Shown here: piece after piece, positions 58,440 through 64,000 of the stretch
How positions within the stretch are numbered: position 1 is the first letter of the stretch
How the letters are laid out: the number at the start of each line of letters is the position of its first letter
Origin: Bullera alba
Taxonomy: Eukaryota; Basidiomycota; Tremellomycetes; Tremellales; Bulleraceae
Length of the DNA: 64,000 nt
Direction: 5' to 3'
Assembly: GCA_001600095.1 (NCBI GenBank)
Contig: BCIX01000006.1
Coordinates: 1,116,001 to 1,180,000, forward strand
Notes under the pieces: generated by a model
The model's input: only the letters and a program-made list of their open reading frames with translations
What the model was told of the DNA's origin: nothing
The model's database searches: none
Position numbers and translations under genes: made by a program

Positions 58440-59907
58440 TCGATGCTACATGGATGTTGGGCGGGCCAAGGTAAAATGTGAACAGGAGTCCAAGCCTGTG
58501 TCCCATCGCCTCGGTTGAAAGCAGGGTGCTTTGGGTTGGGGACTACTCTCATGTTTGGTGAAGTGGTACCTAATGTCGCGATAGAGGGTGGCATGAGGAG
58601 GGGCTACCAGGTCCGGCCAGCGGAACCTTCTTGACCCTTTGCCAGCTTGACCGAGGTGTCGGGTTGCATCGGGAAGGCCATATCGAGAAACAGTGTGACT
58701 GAGCACGTGAGGTCATTGACCACGTGGAGGGACCGGGCGAGCCTGGGCGAGCTGTCGGTCTGCAGCCAGCGCGACAGTACTCTGGGTCGTACCACCATCC
58801 ATTTGCCTTCTGTCCAGTTTGCTCGCACAGCAGCTATCGCCTTCTCCGATGCGAGTTTAGATTCCATTCAGAGGCCCTGTCTTTGCGTAGACCAGGAATC
58901 GGGAAGAGCCAAGGTCATGGCATAAACCAGGATCGAGTCGGAGATCTTTCATGACCTAGAAGCCAGTTGGGTATAGGCAGAGAGTAGGGCGGCTCCTCAT
59001 CGCCAGGTTGCCCTCTTACACAAGGTCACATAAGAAGGGTTCCACCGGCGGGCGTGGGGGGTGAAAGCGATTGGCCCCGGACCTTCGGTACCATATACCA
59101 TCCAGCTGTCCAAGCGTTTGATAGGGCGGGAGAGGATGTCGGCGGGATTCTCGCCTTCAGGTGGAGTAATGGCTTGCTGTCCAGGTCCTGGGTGGAAAGT
59201 CTCACCATCGAGAGCTCCATGATCACCTAAAAGCAAGAAAGCATGATGATCGGCTGGTCGGGAGATGTGTGGTCGAACCAATCGGACGCAAATCCTCTCT
59301 TCAGAATCCGAAGCCTCGCTGACTCGGCGGGAGTCCCCTCTGCTGAGGAATTGGTGTTTTGGGCTAAGGACTTGAGGCGATGGGCAACCTGGTTGGATAG
59401 TACCATCTGGGCGAATTGGGTCATTGGCTCGACCCCCATGGGCACGAATCCCCGAGCGGCATTGGTAAGGGGCGAGGAATACAGAGCAGAGGAACGGGCG
59501 CACGACAACCTTCCCGGTCACCCTGTAGAGCGCGTCGAGGCTGCGTTGGAGTCGTAGTCGAATTTGTTGCCGCGGTTTCCGACCGGCCAGCTCGGAACGA
59601 CGGCCAAGACTCCTAGCCACGGTAGGTTCTTGTAGGATGTATCCGTCCGTTTCCAGTTGTCTGCACGAGGCCGCGACTTCGAAGCGCCCTCGGAAACCAG
59701 GAGAGTCCAGCGAGCCAGGACGAGCAAAGCGACGGCAGATAGATGTCGCGATTTCGAAGCACCCAACTTGACGACCAGGAGAGTCCGTCGAGCCAGGACG
59801 ACCGATGCAACAACGGAAAGTCGATCGCCAGCGGGTCGATGGATCACTGCTTTCTGGGCGCTCTCATGCTGCATCTTCCAGCCCTTTTCTACCGAGTTCG
59901 GACGCAC
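58440..59907 (-). pseudogene. Unrecognised, apparently frameshifted minus-strand locus
   Basis: Several minus-strand stretches look protein-like but do not join cleanly. From 59907: MRPNSVEKGWKMQHESAQKA, then two 25-residue hydrophobic repeats (VVLARRTLLVVKLGASKSR and LLVLARWTLLVSEGASKSR), then NLPWLGVLAVVPSWPVGNRG. In another frame: RGFVPMGVEPMTQFAQMVLS and FDHTSPDQPIIMLSCF. After a possible TTTTAG acceptor: GDHGALDGETFHPGPGQQAI. Finally FLVYAKTGPLNGI, then stop, with the text resuming one base out of frame as ESKLASEKAIAAVRANW. A phase-consistent short intron near 58.57-58.61 kb leads to a stop at about 58440. This could be a decayed gene or a real gene with unresolved introns. Family not recognised. 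Confidence 0.3.
59673..59822 (+). repeat. Imperfect 75-bp tandem repeat, two copies
   Basis: GCGACTTCGAAGC (59673) and GCGATTTCGAAGC (59748) start two adjacent copies that share CCAGGAGAGTCC and CGAGCCAGGACGA. On the minus strand each copy encodes 25 residues in one open frame. Confidence 0.75.
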
Positions 59908-61374
59908 TCTTTCGTTGTACTTGGTTAATTTCCAGGTATAGGTGACTTTTACGAAGCCGTCGCTATTCGATTTCGAATGTAGTGATAGTGAACGTCGGTA
60001 TGCGTATTCGACCTGTGAGGCTGCCGGTGTTCAACGAAAGCGCATCCGAGGTGGCTGTGCCTAATCAGATTACGGTCGTTGAGTGAACTCTAGTGTGCGC
60101 GTTGCTGTCTGCTGTAGGTCAACTGGCGAGAGGGGAAGGCGCATGCGATCCTAAAAAATGGTGTCCGTGATCGATCTGGCTGCACCAAGGATCATCGCCA
60201 GTGGTCATCCGGGGCTCTCGATTGTCTCCATAGTGCCGTCCGAGATTCCCTGCATGGTCGAAACCTGCACCATATCCCCACGGTGTCTTCCTTGTACACT
60301 CCCTTGACTTTTGCCAGTGCTGGGGTTGCTAGCGAGGTTACCAGTGCCAAGTCCTCTGTTGGTAGCGATGGCAACTCGACTGTTTCATCTACTGTCGTAC
60401 TACAACCTTCCCGACCAGTATCGAGACTCCACATGAAGGCGAAGGCGACGATGGGATTGAGACTCCGATCCCTGGAGCATAGAACTCTCGATACGAAGTG
60501 CGTCGAGTTGTTCATTGTCGAATGATTGTGCTGATCAGTCGTAGCTCGATAATAAGCGATCCCAGCTGATCGAGCAGTATGGTACCACCAGCCGGTGTCG
60601 CGCCGCCCGTTGAGCGGATTGAGACGAGCTGCGCTCAGTAGAATTTGCGGATGGGCCGAATGAACATTGCTGAGCGAGTTCATTGATCCTTGCTTTATGA
60701 TTGTAAGTTCCATTCACCGAGGCGACAGCTTCAACCGGCTTAGCGTAGCCGATTCGACCTTCCGCTGCGAGGATGTCGACCGGGAACCTCAAGCGGCGAC
60801 CGACAGGCGTCGAGGTGCCCCAGAGTCGTCGGGATCTCTCCGTTGAAGGCCATTTAGGGAACATCACGCACCTTTATTACCCGCGAGAGTCTAGAGGCTT
60901 GAGGCACCGAGGACGAGCGGGGTCGAACGTCCCGGCAATCCGGATGCACCAGTACTGATCCGACTTCCGAGTCGAGCGAGATCCGATCGACATTGAACCT
61001 ACCTGTCGAACAAGGTCGATAGCGTATAAGAGAGTAGGGTGCCAGCCAGTCTATGCCAGGCTTTCTTCCCTTGATCTTAATTCTTACCTCAATCTTGCGT
61101 CAATCTCGCTCCGCCGATCCGTTGACAGCAAGGTTGGCCATCACGTGATCTGGTTGATCGCGCGTGCTCTCCCATTCCAGAGGCCTTCGAAGGCCTGCGA
61201 GTGCTTGCGAGCTGCAACTTGTTGCATGACACACACGCCCATGCGCAATTGTGAACAGAATAATTCTTGCTGCATTTTGACTATGAACTTGAGACTGATC
61301 TTTCCCGTAACGACGCTACATCCCCATGACTAGGCTGCTGGCAGGCATTGGCCGTGCTGGTAGGCAGTCTTGAC
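59908..61374. other. Gene-poor region of about 1.5 kb
   Basis: No gene I can defend. A plus-strand frame is open from a possible CTGTAG acceptor at 60117 to a stop at 60525 (VNWREGKAHAILKNGVRD, later LYTPLTFASAGVASEV), but I cannot find a matching upstream exon. A 173-codon minus-strand frame (60192-60713) overlaps it and has no motifs. Confidence 0.35.
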
Positions 61375-62529
61375 TCAATCCAGTGTCGGTTTGACCAGGA
61401 CGTTCACAGCACCGCCAAGTCTACCTCCCACACAGTCGAGAGCTTTGTTGACGTCGTCCAGCGCGAAAGCCTTGGTTTCGAGGTACGAAAGGTCGATGAC
61501 TCCAGCTGCGACAAGACTCGCCAGCTCGTCGATTTGGCCCGGCGTGAACCAAGTCGAGCCGACGATGCCGACGCTTCGGTTCATAGCGTCCGAGTAAGAT
61601 TGGCGGATCTCGCCCTCTGCTCCGCCAGCCACGAGGATAGCGTTTCCGCCTCGCTTGACCTTGCCCGACAGTGCTTCTGTTCCCTTGGCGTCTCCGCCCA
61701 CACCCAGACAGTCGATCAAGGTGTCGATACCGGCTCCACCTGTCTGGTCATCCACCCAGTGAGCCACATCAACGTCCTCCGATGATACCACCGTGACGCG
61801 TTCAGCCGGGAAGATCGATTTGATGTGCTCCAACTTTTCCTTGCTCCTGCCAATCCCAAGGATCTGCACGGCGCCGAGACCAAGAGCACAACTGACGGCG
61901 GCGTACCCCAGCGTTCCTGTCACACCATTGATGAGGACCGAGCTACCAGGCCCAACCTGGCCAACCTTGAGAGCGGCATACGATGTGCCGATGTAGCCGA
62001 ATCGAGCTGCAGTTTCGAGCGAGACGTTCTCCTTCAACACGCAAATATTGGTATCGGGCGAGACGACGTAGTCGGAGAGACCTCCGATGGGGTAGCGGTT
62101 GAGAGTTCGAACACCGGCCTCGCTAAATGCAAAGTACCCACGAAGGGCTGCCCCGCTGCACAGCGTAATGTCGCCTTGACGTCAGTCAGGCTTCAGGAGG
62201 ACTCAGCACTCACCTCTGCGACAGGCCTGACAGGTCCCGCATGTAAGCCAGGGGTCCACGTAGACTCGATCACCCGTGTTCAGGTTCTGCACATCCTTGC
62301 CTACAGCCTCGATGGTGCCAGAGACGTCAAGACCGAACGAAATAGGAGACACTGCCAACGTAGTCGAGTCTGGCAGTTTACCATGGACGAGGTTGTAAGT
62401 GTTGGGGACAACAGAGCATGCCGCAACTTTGACCAGGACATCTTTTGGTCCGAGTGCCGGGCGTGGTACTGTTGTAACCTCCAGAGGGCTATCGATGCTG
62501 ACTATGCGGGCGACCTTGATGTCGGACAT
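61375..62529 (-). CDS. Zinc-type medium-chain dehydrogenase/reductase
   Basis: NAD(P)H-dependent oxidoreductase of the MDR (alcohol dehydrogenase/quinone reductase) superfamily. Starts MSDIKVARIVSIDSPLEVTT at 62529. The GroES-like domain contains FGLDVSGTIEAVGKDV and the structural-zinc lobe CGTCQACRRGDITLC, with four Cys once the intron (about 62176-62214) is removed. The Rossmann part shows VGQVGPGSSVLINGVTGTLG with YAAV, and DTLIDCLGVGGDAKGTEAL. It ends GGAVNVLVKPTLD at 61375. The GHE motif of classical zinc ADHs is replaced by GLD, so catalytic zinc binding is uncertain. A TATATA lies about 50 bp upstream of the ATG. Substrate unknown. Confidence 0.88.
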
Positions 62530-63167
62530 GTTTGATGTTGATGTTAATGTGTTGTCTCAACATTGGAGTCCTCACGTAGCATATATAGGGGAAGATGGGA
62601 CTGCTCCTGACTGCTCCACAGAATCGCTCGCTGATCCCAGACAGAGCTCAACGTCATTGGCGAGAGTGATCGATGGTGACAGAAGATCGAAAGCAAGTTT
62701 TGTCATGATGACCTGATCGGAGTCTTGGAGTAAGTGCTCTGTGCTGCTCTGTGTCTCGCTTGTGCCAAGGCGTGAACTTCGACGATGAACATTAGGGAGC
62801 TGCCTGGAGCTGCACAGATTGAGGAGCAGGATTGGATCAGCGAGGGGTGGAGCATCTCAGCGCAAGAGACAAGCAAGAGATCAGGCGCGTCATGGATTAT
62901 GCAGTACCGCCCGAGGGCCCGAGCCGCGGTGATATCATCTTCCGCGGAGCGCAAAGCGTCTGCGTGACGCAGTTGAGAGCCTCAGACAGCAGATCCGCTG
63001 TTTTCCTTTCAACTTCTCTGAGTTCTGTCTCGTGGTGCTGAACTATGATGATGATGCTGAAGAAGTAGATCGGATCACCATGTACTGCAATTCTCTCGCC
63101 GCAAGACTGCTATTGACGACATCTCATGCTTCGGTCGACGACAGGCCTCATCCGATCAAGACAAATC
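62530..63167. other. Divergent promoter region, MDR / glycosylase
   Basis: About 640 bp between divergent starts. It contains the TATATA of the MDR gene at 62582-62587. Short frames here have no motifs. Confidence 0.45.
62582..62587 (-). promoter_or_regulatory. TATA box of the MDR gene
   Basis: TATATA (self-complementary) about 53 bp upstream of the ATG at 62529 on the minus strand. Confidence 0.5.
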
Positions 63168-64000
63168 ATGCCAGCACTTCGACAGAGCCCGCGCAGCTCG
63201 AGTCTCACATCAAAGCCGGTCGATCAGTCATCGAAGCACATCATTTCCCGCTCAAATGACCCCAGCAATCGACCTCGAGTCAGTCCCACGAAGAGTAAAC
63301 CTTCAGAGACCGCGCAAACGAGCGACGTCAAGCTTGCGAACAAGAAGGTCCGGCAATATCTCCCTTTTGCGTCTCAAACACCTTTCCCGGAGTTCCTTCG
63401 GCCCACCGTGACCGAATGTCACGACGTTCACGATCAACTATCTGAGCTCCATCAAGACGCGGTCGACAGCGAGCTCGGCGACGGAGAAATGCCGGAGACT
63501 TTCCCACATGTCCTGGATGCCCTCATTGTTGCCATCTTCAGCCAAGCTACCAGTTGGTCCAATGCGAAACGAGCGATCGCAAGCGTGAGAGAGGTCTACG
63601 GCTCGACATTCGCCTATCAAGCGATCTACGACCAGGGAGCCGCAAAGCTTGAAGAGACGATTCGTTGTGGAGGACTGCACGTCCGCAAGACGAAAATGAT
63701 CATGTCCGTCTTGGGCGAGGTGAAGGAGAGATACGGGGATTGGACTCTTGATCACCTTCACAACGCGAGCGACGAAGACGCGATGGAGGAGTTGCTGGGA
63801 TACAAATACGTTGGGGTCAAGACAGCTTCGGTGGTGATGAGCTGGTCGTTAAAACGACATCCATTCACCGTCGACACACACGTCTTCCGGATAACCGGTC
63901 TCTGGGGTTGGCGTCCGGCCAATGCGTCCAAAGAGGACGCGCAGGCTCACCTGGAGTATCGGATCCCGAAAGATCTGCGCGCAAATCTGCATTTTCTCCT
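63168..64000 (+). CDS. HhH-GPD DNA glycosylase, endonuclease III-like, partial
   Basis: Base-excision repair glycosylase of the helix-hairpin-helix/GPD superfamily, cut by the right edge. Start MPALRQSPRSSSLTSKP at 63168 opens a basic, disordered nuclear-type N-terminus. The glycosylase fold begins near FPHVLDALIVAIFSQATSWS. The hairpin reads LLGYKYVGVKTASVVMSW with a Lys at the position used by bifunctional glycosylases, and TVDTHVFRITGLWGW carries the catalytic Asp. The frame stays open to 64000 with no intron seen, 277 codons so far. Whether the Cys cluster for a 4Fe-4S centre is present cannot be judged because the C-terminus is missing. Substrate (oxidised pyrimidines or other) is inferred only from the family. 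Confidence 0.85.
   Translation, partial: MPALRQSPRSSSLTSKPVDQSSKHIISRSNDPSNRPRVSPTKSKPSETAQTSDVKLANKKVRQYLPFASQTPFPEFLRPTVTECHDVHDQLSELHQDAVDSELGDGEMPETFPHVLDALIVAIFSQATSWSNAKRAIASVREVYGSTFAYQAIYDQGAAKLEETIRCGGLHVRKTKMIMSVLGEVKERYGDWTLDHLHNASDEDAMEELLGYKYVGVKTASVVMSWSLKRHPFTVDTHVFRITGLWGWRPANASKEDAQAHLEYRIPKDLRANLHFL

Noticed and set aside
58997..59620. Retrotransposon pol fragment suggested by NPADILSRP
   Set aside because: The motif resembles the end of some RNase H domains, but no reverse transcriptase, integrase or terminal repeats are present nearby.
60192..60713. 173-codon minus-strand open frame
   Set aside because: No domain, odd composition, and it overlaps an equally open plus-strand frame; likely chance.

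Overview
The window is nuclear DNA of a basidiomycete yeast or fungus, most likely a tremellomycete (Cryptococcus/Kwoniella-like; I cannot fix the genus). Genes lie close together on both strands and are cut by many short introns of about 40-70 nt, with GTGAGT-type donors, a CTGAC-type branch site (often gctgac) and a YAG acceptor. Gene limits below are my own hand splicing of the translated frames, so outer limits are better supported than every inner junction. I saw no tRNA, rRNA, CRISPR or intact transposon.

Left part (1-14 kb): the 5' part of an acyl-CoA synthetase gene cut by the window edge, an amino acid/choline-type permease, an F-BAR/DEP/RhoGAP protein (Rgd2 type), and, divergent from it, a large SET-domain protein. 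The SET reading frame appears to be spliced into a GLI/Zic-like C2H2 zinc-finger module, but an in-frame TAG sits exactly where the conserved Trp of the first finger (C-x-W-x2-C) should be. This is the most unusual thing in the window.

Accessory part (14-24 kb): a small two-helix membrane protein, then four separate minus-strand genes for single-pass membrane proteins with Ser/Thr-rich or short outer segments and cytosolic tails, three of which carry PY (PPxY-like) motifs. Long gene-poor spacers and a decayed-looking locus lie between them and the next block.

Housekeeping part (24-58 kb): an aldo-keto reductase, the checkpoint clamp subunit Rad9, the AP-3 delta adaptin divergent from MMS19 (Fe-S targeting, genome maintenance), a group of orphan genes around a phytanoyl-CoA-dioxygenase-like gene, a BCL7-domain protein (SWI/SNF-type subunit), transportin (KAP104), condensin SMC4, and the divergent pair HEM13 (haem) and COQ8 (coenzyme Q).

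Right part (58-64 kb): about 3 kb with only weak, apparently frameshifted open frames and an imperfect 75-bp tandem repeat, then a medium-chain dehydrogenase/reductase and the 5' part of an endonuclease III-like DNA glycosylase cut by the right edge. Three genes act in genome maintenance (RAD9, MMS19, the glycosylase) and SMC4 in chromosome condensation; I see no sign that they form a regulated cluster.
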